A stretch of DNA of 64,000 nucleotides from Chamaesiphon minutus PCC 6605 (GCF_000317145.1 NC_019697.1:5654886-5718885); one strand, 5' to 3'; positions 16,790 to 26,521 are shown, numbered from the stretch's first letter. Numbers and translations are program-made. The notes: generated by a model not told the origin, from the sequence alone.

Positions 16790-17122
16790 ATGCGATCGAA
16801 ACTTATCATTCAATCGGCTCAAATCGCGTTCTTGACGATCGGCTGCTGGCAAATTATCAACCCCGTTTATGCCGATAGTCTCCCGCCAGATAACGATATT
16901 CCCGAAGAAGTCCTCAGAGGGGAAATTATTACCGAAGCTCGATCGCCAATCGATGGCAAAGCTTTATCGGCTGTCGAATTTGCCGAATTAGTCGTCACAA
17001 CCAGACAACAAATCGAGCGCGACAACGCCGCAGTTGCCGCGAATAGTCCCAAATTGAAAGAGACATTATTTTTACTCCGGTTGCGCGGCTTTTTGCGATC
17101 GATCGGAGTGCCGATTAAGTAG
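16790..17122 (+). CDS. Small secreted protein of unknown function
   Basis: About 110 residues from the ATG at 16790. The first 28 residues form a signal peptide (MRSKLIIQSAQIAFLTIGCW, then a VYA-like cleavage site). The mature part reads PEEVLRGEIITEARSPIDGKALSAVEFAEL, with a charged helix VVTTRQQIERDN and a C-terminal LLRLRGFLRSIGVPIK. An in-frame ATG at 16655 would add 45 residues in front of the signal peptide and is unlikely. I do not recognise the family. It is probably periplasmic or thylakoid-lumenal and stands alone, divergent from the mobA cluster. Confidence 0.6.
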   Translation: MRSKLIIQSAQIAFLTIGCWQIINPVYADSLPPDNDIPEEVLRGEIITEARSPIDGKALSAVEFAELVVTTRQQIERDNAAVAANSPKLKETLFLLRLRGFLRSIGVPIK

Positions 17123-17199
17123 GGGTGGATGGGTGGATCGGTAATAGGGAAGTTAAAAGACGCTTGTCTCCAGATTTACTACTTACTATTCACTATCCA

Positions 17200-17949
17200 C
17201 TATTCACTAACTAAAAACTCCAAATAACCAGCCGTAAGATCCTTGACGGCAAGATCGAAAAATTGCTTGCCATGTTCGGGGGTGGCGAGGCTGGGATCGG
17301 AACCCATTCTGCCGTCTGGATAGCGGCGGCGAAAATCTTCAGCACCGAGAATTTTGCGTTCTTGAGAAAGATTGCCCTCATCTAATGGGGTGGATTTAAT
17401 CGTTTCGGGGTAGATATATTGAGTCAGCGCGACCTCGGAAGGAGTGGCGTGAGAACCTTCGCGATCGCCATATAATTCCTTCGCCAGACGATATACGCTC
17501 CCAGACATAAACCAATTAGCAGTTTGACATTCAACACGATCGGCATTGGGAATATTGAGATCGGCTAAATGAGCGTAGGTTTCAGAATAAGCGGCTTTGA
17601 GCGTGGCGATATTACCGCCATGTCCGTTAATAAAGAAAAACTTCGTAAATCCCGATCGCGCCAAACAGGTAATATAGTCGCGAATGACGAGGATCATCGT
17701 ACTAGGGCGCAAAGAAATCGTCCCTGGAAAGCCCGTATGGTGTAACGCCATCCCGACATTTATCGTCGGTGCGACGAGGGCTTGTGCCGCCTTACCGACA
17801 GCTTCAGCGACGGCTTCGGCACAAATCGCATCCGTCCCGATCGCTCCTGTCGGGCCGTGTTGTTCGGTCGAACCGATCGGTATAATAATCCCAGTCGATT
17901 GCTGAAGATAAGTTTCAACTTCTGTCCATGTACTTAAGTGTAAACGCAT
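17200..17949 (-). CDS. Creatininase family amidohydrolase
   Basis: 249 residues. Metal-binding motifs of the creatininase fold are present: IPIGSTEQHGPTGAIGTDAI (Glu, His, Asp), ALHHTGFPGTISL, FFINGHGGNIATL (His) and GDREGSHATPSEVA (Glu/His). Members hydrolyse cyclic amides; the family includes creatinine amidohydrolase and enzymes acting on formamidopyrimidine in riboflavin and F420 biosynthesis. The substrate cannot be read from the sequence. It faces the 16790-17122 gene and is divergent from sphR, with no pathway partner nearby. Confidence 0.88.
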   Translation of the reverse strand: MRLHLSTWTEVETYLQQSTGIIIPIGSTEQHGPTGAIGTDAICAEAVAEAVGKAAQALVAPTINVGMALHHTGFPGTISLRPSTMILVIRDYITCLARSGFTKFFFINGHGGNIATLKAAYSETYAHLADLNIPNADRVECQTANWFMSGSVYRLAKELYGDREGSHATPSEVALTQYIYPETIKSTPLDEGNLSQERKILGAEDFRRRYPDGRMGSDPSLATPEHGKQFFDLAVKDLTAGYLEFLVSE

Positions 17950-18235
17950 AACGATCGATAATGCGCCAGCGGCGAGATTCTTCGCGCCAACGGCCAGAGG
18001 GGATATAAATATTTTAGGTGGTTTATCGATGCGATCGGTAGCGATCTACTTACTGCTAATGTTCGGCAATTGTTACTCTCTGCTGCGAATCGAAAATTTT
18101 CACGAGGCACTCACCTTAAAGCGGTATTATGGAAGAGTTGCGCTCGTCTGGTCTCGATCGAATAGCCAGCAAAAAGTTATTTACCCCCGATTTTGTAAAC
18201 CGATCGATTGTTTCCTTTCTTCAGTACCTGTGATC

Positions 18236-18991
18236 ATGCTCGCACTAAACATGTCGAATCATGCTACTGTTCCGCAACTTGGCACTGTCACCAATCGGAT
18301 TTTAGTAGTAGAAGATGAAGAGTCAATTAGAGAATTGCTCGTATTAGGTTTAGAAGAGGAGGGTTTTGAAGTAGTTGGTGTCGCTGACGGCCACACAGCT
18401 TTAGCAAAATGTCAAGCGTCAGATCCTCAATCTCAGGATTTTCCGTTCGATTTGATTATCCTCGATTTGATGTTGCCCAAAGTTAGCGGACTAGATTTGT
18501 GTAGGTTCCTCCGTTATCAAGGCAATCACGTCCCTATTTTAATCGTCAGTGCCAAAATCACCGAAACAGATCGAGTATTAGGTCTGGAAGTTGGTGCTGA
18601 TGACTACATTAGCAAACCTTTTAGTATGCGAGAGTTAATAGCGCGTTGTCGCGCGCTGCTCCGTCGCCATCGACTGAACGTAGCTGCGGATACGCCTGCA
18701 CTCCAGTTTCAAGACATTACACTCTATCCCGATGAATATCGCGTTGTCGTGCGCGGGGAGGGTGTCAACCTCTCGCCCAGAGAGTTTCGACTGCTGGAAC
18801 TATTCATCCAAAATCCCCGTCGAGTGTGGGCGCGAGAACAATTACTCGATCGAGTCTGGGGCATAGACTTCATCGGCGATCGCAAAACAGTTGATGTCCA
18901 CATCCGCTGGCTGCGAGAAAAACTCGAAATCGACCCCAGTCAACCGCAATATATTACTACCGTTCGCGGTTTTGGTTATCGGTTTGGGTAG
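18236..18991 (+). CDS. sphR: OmpR/PhoB-type response regulator, probable SphR
   Basis: About 252 residues. The receiver domain (ILVVEDEESIRELLVLGLEEEG; phospho-acceptor Asp in DLIILDLMLPKVSG; Lys in DDYISKPFS) is followed by an OmpR-type winged helix (LSPREFRLLELFIQNPRRVWAREQLLDRVWG, then RKTVDVHIRWLREKLE). With sphS and phoU close by, it is the best candidate for SphR, which activates phosphate-scavenging genes. The ATG at 18236 starts shortly before the receiver; in-frame codons back to 18029 would add an unconserved 69-residue extension, and ATG 18251 is an alternative. Its TAG stop opens a heptamer array. Confidence 0.8.
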   Translation: MLALNMSNHATVPQLGTVTNRILVVEDEESIRELLVLGLEEEGFEVVGVADGHTALAKCQASDPQSQDFPFDLIILDLMLPKVSGLDLCRFLRYQGNHVPILIVSAKITETDRVLGLEVGADDYISKPFSMRELIARCRALLRRHRLNVAADTPALQFQDITLYPDEYRVVVRGEGVNLSPREFRLLELFIQNPRRVWAREQLLDRVWGIDFIGDRKTVDVHIRWLREKLEIDPSQPQYITTVRGFGYRFG

Positions 18992-19180
18992 GCTTTAGGT
19001 TTTAGGCTTTAGGTTTTAGGTTTTAGGTTTTAGGTTTTAGGCTTTAGGTTTTAGGTTTTAGGCTTGAGGGGAAAGGGAAAATAAACCACATTACCCATCC
19101 ACCCATCCACCCACCCACCCTGTTGCTGAGCGAAGTCGAAGCATCCACCCATCCACCCATCCACCCATCCATCTATCCAC
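18989..19180 (+). repeat. Heptamer array plus (CCATCCAC)n array
   Basis: From the sphR stop codon, about eleven TTTAGG-type heptamers run to ~19068. At 19092-19180 follow units of CCATCCAC/ACCC, interrupted near 19125-19140 by unrelated sequence (gctgagcgaagtcgaagc). The second array runs up to the TTG start of the next gene. Related GGATGGGT arrays are at 12240, 17125 and 48950. Confidence 0.85.
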
Positions 19181-20590
19181 TTGCCTGTAGAATACGACCT
19201 AGTAATTATCGGTGCAACAGAAGCAGCTCGGGCAGCGGCGATCGAGGCGATCGGATTGCGGGCGCGGGTTGCGTTGGTGTTGCCTGACACCGATCTTCAC
19301 CCTCAGCGCGATTTCTATCCCTATGCTTTGGCGCAGATTGCCACACAGCATCGAAGAGATCGCGGACGGATGCAGTCGCTGACTAGCTACCCCTGGAAGT
19401 ACGCTCATTTGGCGATCGATCGACTCGAAGAACGATCTAGTCCCGCGCTACTAGCGGCGATGGGTGTCGATACGATCGTGGGGATGGGCGAATTTAGTCG
19501 TCGTCCGCAATTGGCATATAATGTCGGTACCCGATCGTTGCGGGCGAAGGCATATCTGGTGGCGACGGGATCTGTGGCTCATTACTCGCTAATTCCTGGA
19601 ATTCAAGCCACAGGCTATCTGACAATCGATCGGTTGCCGAGTTTAGTCGATGGCGATATTCCGCTCAAATGGGCAATTATCGGCGCGGAAGCAATCGGGA
19701 TCGAATTGGCTCAGACGCTAGCCAAATTGGGTGCTCAGGTGACACTAATCGTCGAAACAGAGCAGATTTTACCCCATGAAGATTCCGAGCTTGCTAATTT
19801 AATTCAGGCGCAATTAGAAGCTGATGGTGTCAAAATTTATCTAGAAACGCTCGTTACCAATGTCAGTCAAGAAGACGGTATTAAAGTAATCACGACTGGT
19901 GACGATTCGATCTTCGTTAATGAGATTTTTCTCGCTTTACCAGAACGACCCTTTTTAGAGCCAGTTAATACAACGCCGAGCGGAATCGATTATACCGATA
20001 AAGGGATCTCGGTCGATAATAAATTGCAAACATCCTACCGCCAGATTTATGCTTGCGGTAGTGTATGTGGCAACGTATTAGGCGGCTATCACTCACAAGC
20101 TCTCGATCGATACGAAGCAAAAGTAGCCGTGAGAAATGCCCTGACTCGGCGCAAAACAAAAGTCAATTTTAAGAGCTACAATAATTTACCTTGGGCGGTC
20201 TACACCGATCCTCCAATGGCACGGGTAGGGATGACAATTGGTGCGGCAATAAGTAGCAATCGTCACGATCTGACTATTCTCAAACAGTATTTTAAAAATA
20301 GCAATCGCGCAATCTTAGAAAATATCACTAGTGGATATTTTCAAATTATCGTTACTCAAAAAGGACTAATTTTAGGTGCAGAAATTGTCGGTCAAAATGC
20401 ACCAGAATTAATTCAAATTTTAACTTTAGCCATTCAACAAAAACTCAAAATTGCCGATCTGGTAACCTTACCTTATCTGTCGCCAAGTTATACAGAATTC
20501 ATTTATCAGACCGCCCAAGAGTGGCATTCTCAACAGCGAGAGCGAGACTCTAGACTGAGTTGGATCGATCGATTGCTGTGGTGGAGATAA
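19181..20590 (+). CDS. FAD/NAD(P)-dependent oxidoreductase, mercuric-reductase-like without active-site disulfide
   Basis: 469 residues with the pyridine nucleotide-disulfide oxidoreductase layout. An N-terminal FAD Rossmann motif ([15 protein letters not shown], a degenerate GxGxxA) is followed by a second Rossmann motif for NAD(P) ([27 protein letters not shown]), a FAD-contacting segment IYACGSVCG and a C-terminal dimerisation domain (~330-445, [13 protein letters not shown]). The CxxxxC pair normally found near residue 40 is absent; the stretch [18 protein letters not shown] takes its place. It therefore cannot use the usual disulfide relay. The only usable start is TTG at 19181, directly behind a repeat array. 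Substrate unknown. Confidence 0.78.
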   Translation: MPVEYDLVIIGATEAARAAAIEAIGLRARVALVLPDTDLHPQRDFYPYALAQIATQHRRDRGRMQSLTSYPWKYAHLAIDRLEERSSPALLAAMGVDTIVGMGEFSRRPQLAYNVGTRSLRAKAYLVATGSVAHYSLIPGIQATGYLTIDRLPSLVDGDIPLKWAIIGAEAIGIELAQTLAKLGAQVTLIVETEQILPHEDSELANLIQAQLEADGVKIYLETLVTNVSQEDGIKVITTGDDSIFVNEIFLALPERPFLEPVNTTPSGIDYTDKGISVDNKLQTSYRQIYACGSVCGNVLGGYHSQALDRYEAKVAVRNALTRRKTKVNFKSYNNLPWAVYTDPPMARVGMTIGAAISSNRHDLTILKQYFKNSNRAILENITSGYFQIIVTQKGLILGAEIVGQNAPELIQILTLAIQQKLKIADLVTLPYLSPSYTEFIYQTAQEWHSQQRERDSRLSWIDRLLWWR

Positions 20591-20758
20591 CCGCTCTCCT
20601 ACATTGATGACGATAAATCTCAGATGGAATCTATAGGTTTTAAGCTTGTTGCGACACGATCGTTACAAAAATATAATAGTAGTGATGCTTAATCTATCGT
20701 GTTGGCATTGTTTAATAAAACATAGCACGATCGACGTCTGTGAGTCAGAGTCTAAGCC

Positions 20759-21736
20759 ATGAGATATTTTTGGAAGATTGGTAATCAAAAATTTAACATT
20801 CGCCGCACGATCTTCGCCTGTATATTTGCGATCGTGCTGACGATAACGACTTTTGGCTGGTCGTCGGCTACTGCATACAAACCTTCAACGGCAGTCGATT
20901 TTCATCGGATTCCCATCGGCGATGGGCGTATTTCCACCCAACCCCAAATAGGATTTCTGTGGTCGTGCCGGACAGAGTTTAGGGGGCCGCGACGGCACGG
21001 CGCACATGCTAGCGGCAATTGGATCGATCGCAACAAAACCTACGATATCACCACCAAGCCAACTGTTAATGGCAACGTTTATTGGCCTGGTGACTTTGAA
21101 ATGGCCATCAAAGATCGTTCTCGCCAAATCGTCAGCAATCGACTCCCTCAAGATCCGACAGGTATTTTTCCAATTTCACCCGATGATGATGCCTATGCTT
21201 TCGATCGCAATCCTAACTCGATTCGATCGGCCAGAGCGACGCTTAATTTACCAGCCAACCCCCAACTAGCCGAAACCCCTTCCTGCGTACCGATGGGTCA
21301 AGTTGGCATTCTCCTTAATGGCGGGTACTTATTTAATGCGCTCGATGCTAACGGCAAAGATGCCCTTGCCCATGAAATCCAGGATAGCTGTCAGGGACAT
21401 CCCGAACATCGTGGTACGTATCATTATCACAGCATTACCACCTGCTTGGACAAGCGCGATCCTGGCAACGGACACTCGGCATTATTGGGCTACGCACTCG
21501 ATGGCTTTGGTATCTACGGTCATCGTCTCGACGGCGGCAGATTGGCCACCAATAGCGATTTAGATGTCTGCCACGGACACACTCATGAGGTTGACTGGGA
21601 TGGCAAAAAGACCAAACTCTATCACTACCACGCTACCTGGGAATATCCGTACACGATCGGCTGCTATCGCGGTACGCCTGTAAAAGTGGCACGACCCCGC
21701 AGACCAGAATCAGCTCGGGGAGAGGCTAGGCTTTAG
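20759..21736 (+). CDS. Secreted YHYH domain protein
   Basis: 325 residues. A signal peptide or anchor lies at ~15-40 (FACIFAIVLTITTFGW). The mature part has the repeated His motif that names the family: GTYHYHSITTCL (~223-234) and LYHYHATWEYPYTIGCY (~295-311), with CHGHTH between, and DGFGIYGH before them. The clustered His and Cys suggest metal binding, but no activity is established for YHYH proteins. The last codons and TAG stop merge into a heptamer array (21727-21750), so the tail RGEARL may be repeat-derived. It stands alone between the oxidoreductase and nadA. Confidence 0.8.
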   Translation: MRYFWKIGNQKFNIRRTIFACIFAIVLTITTFGWSSATAYKPSTAVDFHRIPIGDGRISTQPQIGFLWSCRTEFRGPRRHGAHASGNWIDRNKTYDITTKPTVNGNVYWPGDFEMAIKDRSRQIVSNRLPQDPTGIFPISPDDDAYAFDRNPNSIRSARATLNLPANPQLAETPSCVPMGQVGILLNGGYLFNALDANGKDALAHEIQDSCQGHPEHRGTYHYHSITTCLDKRDPGNGHSALLGYALDGFGIYGHRLDGGRLATNSDLDVCHGHTHEVDWDGKKTKLYHYHATWEYPYTIGCYRGTPVKVARPRRPESARGEARL

Positions 21737-21793
21737 GTGTTAGGCTTTAGTCTTTATGCAGAAGGCTTGAGATCTTGTGGAACAGTACCCATT

Positions 21794-21874
21794 GTCTCGA
21801 AGAAAAGCGCGCCGCATCACCGTCGGGAAACCCGACGTTGGCGTAGCCACTTCGTAGGAGTTACGCGAATCGCG
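21794..21874. repeat. Dispersed repeat copy (inverted relative to 44461-44558)
   Basis: About 80 bp that align in inverted orientation with 44461-44558. Shared blocks are tctcgaagaaa...gcgcgcc, the small hairpin GTCGGGaaaCCCGAC, and cgttggcgtagccacttcgtaggagttacgcg. It lies between the YHYH gene and nadA. Confidence 0.6.
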
Positions 21875-21960
21875 ACCCATTATCCATCTACTTGGCATTT
21901 TGGTAAAATCTACTATAATTGAAATAGATCGACCAAAATACCTCCAAACTAACCACTCAA

Positions 21961-22923
21961 ATGTTTGTCACTGCACGTCCAACTGCTAATCTAGATCGAA
22001 TCCCCGTTGATGTTGTAGCGGCAATTCAAGAATTAAAACAATCGCTAAATGCTGTCATTCTGGCGCATTATTATCAAGATTCCGAAATTCAAGATGTAGC
22101 GGACTTTATTGGGGATTCGCTCGAACTATCGCGGAGAGCGGCCAGTACCGATGCCGATGTTATCGTATTTGCTGGCGTTCATTTTATGGCTGAGACTGCC
22201 AAAATTTTGAACCCAAATAAATTAGTTTTATTACCAGACTTAGCAGCCGGATGTTCGCTGGCTGATAGTTGTCCGCCCGATAAGTTTGCTGTATTTAAGG
22301 CACAGTATCCCGACCATATTGTTATTTCTTACATCAACTGTACGGCAGAAATTAAAGCTCTGAGCGATATTATCTGTACCAGTTCTAACGCGGTTAAAAT
22401 TGTCAAGCAGATTCCGCCAGAACAGGGTATTATTTTCGCACCCGATCGCAATCTCGGTCGCTATGTAATGCAACAAGCAGAGCGAGAGATGGTGCTATGG
22501 CAAGGTAGTTGCATGGTACACGAGACTTTTTCGGAGAAGAAGTTGGTGCAGTTAAAAGTTAACTATCCTAATGTCGAAATTATCGCTCATCCAGAATGCG
22601 AAGAGGCGGTATTGCAACATGCTGATTTTATCGGTTCGACGAGTGCATTGTTAAAATACATAGCTCAAAGTCAGGGAAATCAATTTATTATTGCGACTGA
22701 GCCAGGAATCATTCACCAAATGCAAAAAGCTCAACCCCAAAAAGAGTTCATTCCTGCACCACCGATGAATAATTGTGCGTGTAATGAGTGTCCGCACATG
22801 CGCTTAAATACATTAGAGAAGTTGTATTTGGCAATGAAGACTCGATCGCCTGAAATTACAATGCCTGAAGATATCAGGTTAGCGGCTTTACGTCCGATGC
22901 AACGGATGTTAGAAATGAGCTGA
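21961..22923 (+). CDS. nadA: Quinolinate synthase
   Basis: 320 residues. NadA condenses iminoaspartate with dihydroxyacetone phosphate to quinolinate, the first cyclic precursor of NAD. Conserved stretches: [39 protein letters not shown] and [13 protein letters not shown]. The three likely [4Fe-4S] cysteines are in [21 protein letters not shown] and [20 protein letters not shown]. Length is normal for the family. A strong intrinsic terminator follows at 22959. nadB and nadC are not in the window. Confidence 0.96.
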   Translation: MFVTARPTANLDRIPVDVVAAIQELKQSLNAVILAHYYQDSEIQDVADFIGDSLELSRRAASTDADVIVFAGVHFMAETAKILNPNKLVLLPDLAAGCSLADSCPPDKFAVFKAQYPDHIVISYINCTAEIKALSDIICTSSNAVKIVKQIPPEQGIIFAPDRNLGRYVMQQAEREMVLWQGSCMVHETFSEKKLVQLKVNYPNVEIIAHPECEEAVLQHADFIGSTSALLKYIAQSQGNQFIIATEPGIIHQMQKAQPQKEFIPAPPMNNCACNECPHMRLNTLEKLYLAMKTRSPEITMPEDIRLAALRPMQRMLEMS

Positions 22924-22958
22924 GTTAGAGATTATTAGCGATACCAGCAATCCGACAT

Positions 22959-22984
22959 CCGACTTCTATCGAGAAGTCGGTTTT
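22959..22984 (+). terminator. Intrinsic terminator of nadA
   Basis: CCGACTTCT and AGAAGTCGG form a 9-bp stem with loop ATCG, followed by TTTT. The same CCGACTTCT/AGAAGTCGG stem is used in the glnB terminator at 36751, so it is a recurring terminator cassette. Confidence 0.85.
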
Positions 22985-23232
22985 CTTGTTTGTAATATCG
23001 ATCGAGAAATTGAACTTCAGACGTTAAAAAAATACTTTTAGCCCATAACTTTAGTCACGATTATTATCTTTTTTAGACCATTACTTCCGGTAGACAAAAA
23101 TAAATAAAAAGCATTACCTTAGCTCGAAGATCGGAGCGAGGAGATCGAGATAAAGTGATAGCAATCGAGAACGAATCGATTTTCAAACTACTCTTTCCCG
23201 AATCACCCTTAGTCAAGGAGCGGTATTTATAC
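22985..23232. other. Spacer between nadA terminator and secreted protein gene
   Basis: An AT-rich leader region. I see no further hairpin or gene. AAGGAG stands about 12 nt before the chosen start of the next gene. An in-frame GTG at 23155 would give a 26-residue extension in front of the signal peptide and is not convincing. Confidence 0.5.
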
Positions 23233-23592
23233 ATGTTGAAATTTACATCTTTAGCACTCGGTTTACTTACGGCAATCTCGATCGTACCCTCGGCTCAAGC
23301 TTTACCTATTTCTGGAACTCCAGTTATCGTCACGCAGACATACAGAGGAGATCGAACTCCTGTTGTGGTAAACGTCACTCACCCAACATATCGAGGCTCT
23401 AAATATTATCGCGGTTGGGAAACAGATCGTCGTCGTCAAATAGAACTTATTCGCCAACGGGAAGCAAGAGCGCGCTGGGAAGCACGACACTCTCGCTATA
23501 GACACGATCGTAATCGTTACTCTACCGAGCGTTATATCGACTACCGCCGCGATAATAACTCTTATGGCGATCGACGCGACTATCGCTACTAA
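23233..23592 (+). CDS. Secreted Arg/Tyr-rich protein, paralogue 1
   Basis: About 119 residues from the ATG at 23233. Signal peptide MLKFTSLALGLLTAISIVPS ends at AQA. The mature protein is strongly basic and aromatic: YRGSKYYRGWETDRRRQIELIRQREARARWEARH, then many RY, YR and DRR pairs to the C-terminus. The signal peptide and the REARARW block are shared with the gene at 23970-24296, so the two are tandem paralogues. Function unknown; a high pI and Tyr-rich repeats could suit binding to anionic envelope polymers, which is speculation. Each gene ends in its own terminator. Confidence 0.65.
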   Translation: MLKFTSLALGLLTAISIVPSAQALPISGTPVIVTQTYRGDRTPVVVNVTHPTYRGSKYYRGWETDRRRQIELIRQREARARWEARHSRYRHDRNRYSTERYIDYRRDNNSYGDRRDYRY

Positions 23593-23969
23593 TTAATCTA
23601 CCGCGACCGAACATATCGATCGACAGGGCAATCTAATTCAGATTGCCCTTTTTTACTTTTTACGATTGGATAAAGTCGAGTTAGTTGGCGATCGATTTTA
23701 GGAAAATCGTAGTATAATTAGCTTCATGAAGTAAAATATTTGCCATCCAGTCTCTGTATTTCAAGCTCGATCGAACACCATGACTATAGTCACGCTTTTG
23801 GCCAAATCGATGATGACTTTGGATAGGTACAAACAGCCTAAAAGTAGGACTTTAGTTGGACGATCTGCTTGTATAATCGAGATATATTTAAATTAATCTA
23901 CTTACTGGTTCGATATTCAGCCTGTTACTTTGACGAAAAGTTTTTACGTCACTATAGGATGATTTGTAT
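23593..23969. other. 377-bp spacer between the two secreted paralogues
   Basis: Holds the terminator at 23626-23654, then an AT-rich presumed promoter region for the second paralogue (for example the stretch at 23870-23900). No gene seen. The terminator plus long leader indicates separate transcription of the two genes. Confidence 0.5.
23626..23654 (+). terminator. Intrinsic terminator of secreted paralogue 1
   Basis: GGGCAATCT pairs with AGATTGCCC across loop AATTC, followed directly by TTTTTT: a textbook intrinsic terminator 34 bp behind the stop codon. Confidence 0.9.
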
Positions 23970-24296
23970 ATGTCAAAACTTACCTCATTAGCAATCGGCT
24001 TACTTAGCGCAATTGCAATCTTGCCCGCATCCGAAGCGATGGCGGCGAGTAGCAATTCTTCTTCAGCTAGCCCAGAACCAGCCGGAAATCTGCAAGCTCA
24101 AGTTATTTTCAAGGTCGGCCCTCAATACCACGATCGTGGCTATGGCCGTGGCTACTATTCAAATTGGGAATACGATCGCTATCGTCGTCGCTTAGAATGG
24201 GCGCGCGAGCGTGAAGCGCGTGCTCGGTGGCGGGAGCGGTTCTATCGCGAGCGTTACTACCGTCATTACGATCGTGGCTACCGCTACTATAGATAA
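23970..24296 (+). CDS. Secreted Arg/Tyr-rich protein, paralogue 2
   Basis: About 108 residues from the ATG at 23970 (a TTG six bases upstream is also in frame). Signal peptide MSKLTSLAIGLLSAIAILPA ends near EAMA. A short Ser/Ala linker is followed by GYGRGYYSNWEYDRYRRRLEWAREREARARWRER and an alternating Tyr/Arg tail ending YRYYR. It is a tandem paralogue of the preceding gene: same signal-peptide pattern (K.TSLA.GLL.AI.I.P) and the same REARARW motif. Unknown function, probably exported. The conserved helix followed by low-complexity RY repeats is the main recognisable feature. Confidence 0.65.
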   Translation: MSKLTSLAIGLLSAIAILPASEAMAASSNSSSASPEPAGNLQAQVIFKVGPQYHDRGYGRGYYSNWEYDRYRRRLEWAREREARARWRERFYRERYYRHYDRGYRYYR

Positions 24297-24721
24297 ACTC
24301 GCACCATCGATCGCGAGCCTCCCCGAAAAGCGCGTATTTACTAAACGCCAGAGAGCGATAGATGCACCAGTCGGCGGCTGAAATAGTCAAAATTGCGATA
24401 GTTAATAGTGCCACCGCGTCTGAATGTGAATAATTTATTTTGGAGGACGACCTAAACTTAGATCGTCCTCTTTTCGATTGTGGATAGGGACGAGCGAGCG
24501 ACGGTATAATAATTTATCTAGTAGCTGTCGATTCTCCTTCACAGAGGCTACGCTAACGACTCGATCGCGAGCCGCGCTCATCTACACGGTAAAAGTGTTG
24601 CGCTGCAAGAATTTGTCAGCCATCCGCTCTCCAACATTTCGCCACCGCTACAACTCAAGATCGCTAACTTCACGACTGACATTCATTCGTGAAGCCACCC
24701 AAAATCCAAAATCCAAAATCC
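24297..24721. other. 425-bp spacer between secreted paralogue 2 and trpB
   Basis: Contains the terminator at 24443-24474, a dispersed cagaggctacgctaacg repeat at 24542-24558, and a short (CCAAAAT)n run directly before trpB at 24697-24721. A weak open frame across this region (24478 on) has no recognisable domain. Confidence 0.5.
24443..24474 (+). terminator. Intrinsic terminator of secreted paralogue 2
   Basis: GAGGACGA pairs with TCGTCCTC across a 12-nt loop, followed by TTTT. It lies 147 bp behind the stop codon of the second secreted paralogue. Confidence 0.7.
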
Positions 24722-25966
24722 ATGACCCAAACACCCCTCTCACCCAACCAAAATCGTCAGTTACCGCTTCAACAGCCAGACAATCTCGGTCGGTTTGGCA
24801 AGTTTGGGGGGAAATACGTGCCCGAAACGCTAATGCCTGCACTGCTAGAGTTTGAGGCCGAGTACTATCGCCACACCAAAGATCCCGAATTTCATCGGCA
24901 GCTCAACGAACTACTCCGCGACTATGTAGGCCGACCCAGCCCCCTCTATTTTGCCGAACGATTGACAGAGCGTTACGCTCGTCCCGATGGCACTGGTGCT
25001 CAGATTTACCTCAAGCGTGAAGATCTAAATCATACGGGTGCCCACAAGATTAACAATGCCTTGGCACAAGTCCTGCTCGCCAAACGGATGGGCAAACAAC
25101 GGGTGATTGCCGAAACTGGTGCTGGTCAACATGGCGTGGCAACTGCAACTGTCTGCGCGCGGTTTGGGTTAGATTGCGTTATCTTCATGGGCGTGGAAGA
25201 TATGAAACGCCAAGAACTAAACGTATTTCGGATGCAACTACTCGGTGCTGAGGTTCGTCCGGTAGCCGCTGGCACTGGCACGCTCAAAGACGCCACATCC
25301 GAAGCGATTCGGGATTGGGTGACAAATGTAGAAACGACACATTATATCCTCGGATCTGTTGCTGGCCCTCATCCTTATCCGATGATCGTTCGCGATTTTC
25401 ATGCAATTATCGGTGTGGAAACTCGCGCTCAAGCAATGGAAAAATGGGGCGGTTTGCCAGATATCCTGCTGGCTTGTATCGGTGGCGGTTCTAATGCGAT
25501 GGGACTGTTTCACGAGTTCGTTAAAGAACCAACAGTGCGCCTGATTGGCATCGAAGCCGCTGGCGAAGGTGTAGACACTGACAAGCACGCCGCAACTCTT
25601 ACCAAAGGTCGTCCGGGAGTTTTACATGGCGCGATGAGTTATCTATTGCAAGATACCGACGGACAAGTCACCGAAGCACATTCGATCAGTGCTGGATTAG
25701 ACTATCCTGGGGTAGGGCCAGAACATAGCTATCTCAAAGATTTGGGACGTGCTGAGTACTATAGCGTCACTGATGCTCAAGCTCTGGTTGCTTTTGAACT
25801 ATTGTCTAAGCTAGAGGGAATTATACCTGCTCTAGAAACATCCCACGCGATCGCGTACCTCGAAACTCTCTGCCCTCAACTCACTGGTAGTCCCAAGATT
25901 GTCATTAATTGTTCGGGACGCGGTGATAAGGACGTGCAGACGGTGGCGAAAGTGCTGAAGTTTTAG
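24722..25966 (+). CDS. trpB: Tryptophan synthase beta chain
   Basis: About 414 residues. The PLP lysine is in [15 protein letters not shown]; other motifs are [26 protein letters not shown], the phosphate-binding [10 protein letters not shown], and [16 protein letters not shown]. TrpB joins indole and serine to make tryptophan. I chose the ATG at 24722 (MTQTPLSPN); an in-frame GTG at 24689 would add 11 residues encoded by a CCAAAAT repeat. trpA is not adjacent, which is usual in cyanobacteria. The TAG stop is the first unit of a TTTAGG run. Confidence 0.95.
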   Translation: MTQTPLSPNQNRQLPLQQPDNLGRFGKFGGKYVPETLMPALLEFEAEYYRHTKDPEFHRQLNELLRDYVGRPSPLYFAERLTERYARPDGTGAQIYLKREDLNHTGAHKINNALAQVLLAKRMGKQRVIAETGAGQHGVATATVCARFGLDCVIFMGVEDMKRQELNVFRMQLLGAEVRPVAAGTGTLKDATSEAIRDWVTNVETTHYILGSVAGPHPYPMIVRDFHAIIGVETRAQAMEKWGGLPDILLACIGGGSNAMGLFHEFVKEPTVRLIGIEAAGEGVDTDKHAATLTKGRPGVLHGAMSYLLQDTDGQVTEAHSISAGLDYPGVGPEHSYLKDLGRAEYYSVTDAQALVAFELLSKLEGIIPALETSHAIAYLETLCPQLTGSPKIVINCSGRGDKDVQTVAKVLKF

Positions 25967-26521
25967 GCTTTAGGCTTTCTCACACCTTGTACCAGTTCAA
26001 GTATACTATTTTTAAACAGCGGAAATGAGGGTACCGTTTCTTTCTCCCAGTCTCCGAGTCTCCTAAAATAGTGTAGACCCAGGGTACCCACAAGCGACGC
26101 AGCTCCCTTCGGGAAGGCTCCGCCAACGAACGGGAGGTTGTGTGCGTCAGCGGCTCGCAGCCGGGAGGTTGTCTTGATGCAATTGTATGGGCGGGAAACC
26201 CGCCCACATTGCACCGCTCCCGACCATGGAAGCGCACCAAGCAGCGAGACAATACAAGACAGGGGCACCCCTATGCAATTAATCTGTAGGGGTGATCCTT
26301 GTGGGTACCCGACTATCTCTACTAAGCACTAGTCTTTCCGTATTGGTGCAAGATGGGAGTTTAGGTATTAGGCTTTAGGGCGTATAGATATTACTACTAC
26401 TCGAAATTAAACTTGAGAGTACGAGTTGTTCTGTCGATCGATTGCCATAATATCTACAAGCCATCCTCAACCCTAAACTAATACCTGTTTTTCCTAAAGC
26501 CTAATACCTAACACCTTCTTT
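25967..26521. other. 555-bp repeat-rich spacer between trpB and malQ
   Basis: A TTTAGG run follows the trpB stop and CCTAAA-type units at 26471-26516 precede malQ, a foldback pair. Between them lie a copy of the gggtacccacaagc repeat (26084) and its inverted partner (26297), a GTTGGCGGAGCC repeat (26116-26128, minus strand) and the GC-rich hairpin at 26179-26212. Open frames on the minus strand here (about 90-100 codons) look like translated repeats, not genes. Confidence 0.6.
26179..26212. repeat. Long GC-rich hairpin
   Basis: TGGGCGGG and CCCGCCCA pair across AAA, with an outer GCAAT/ATTGC stem: a two-part stem of 13 pairs. No T run follows, so it resembles a palindromic repeat more than a terminator. 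Confidence 0.55.

Noticed and set aside
18029-18235. 69-residue N-terminal extension of the SphR-like regulator
   Set aside because: Open frame only; the receiver domain begins after the ATG at 18236 and the extension has no conserved features.
24109-24414. 101-codon minus-strand frame over the secreted paralogue
   Set aside because: Antisense shadow of the Arg/Tyr-rich gene.
24478-24855. 125-codon open frame overlapping the trpB start
   Set aside because: It overlaps trpB in another frame and has no domain.
25963-26268. Two overlapping minus-strand open frames of 90-101 codons after trpB
   Set aside because: They run through heptamer and dispersed repeats and share no recognised domain; different frames cover the same region.
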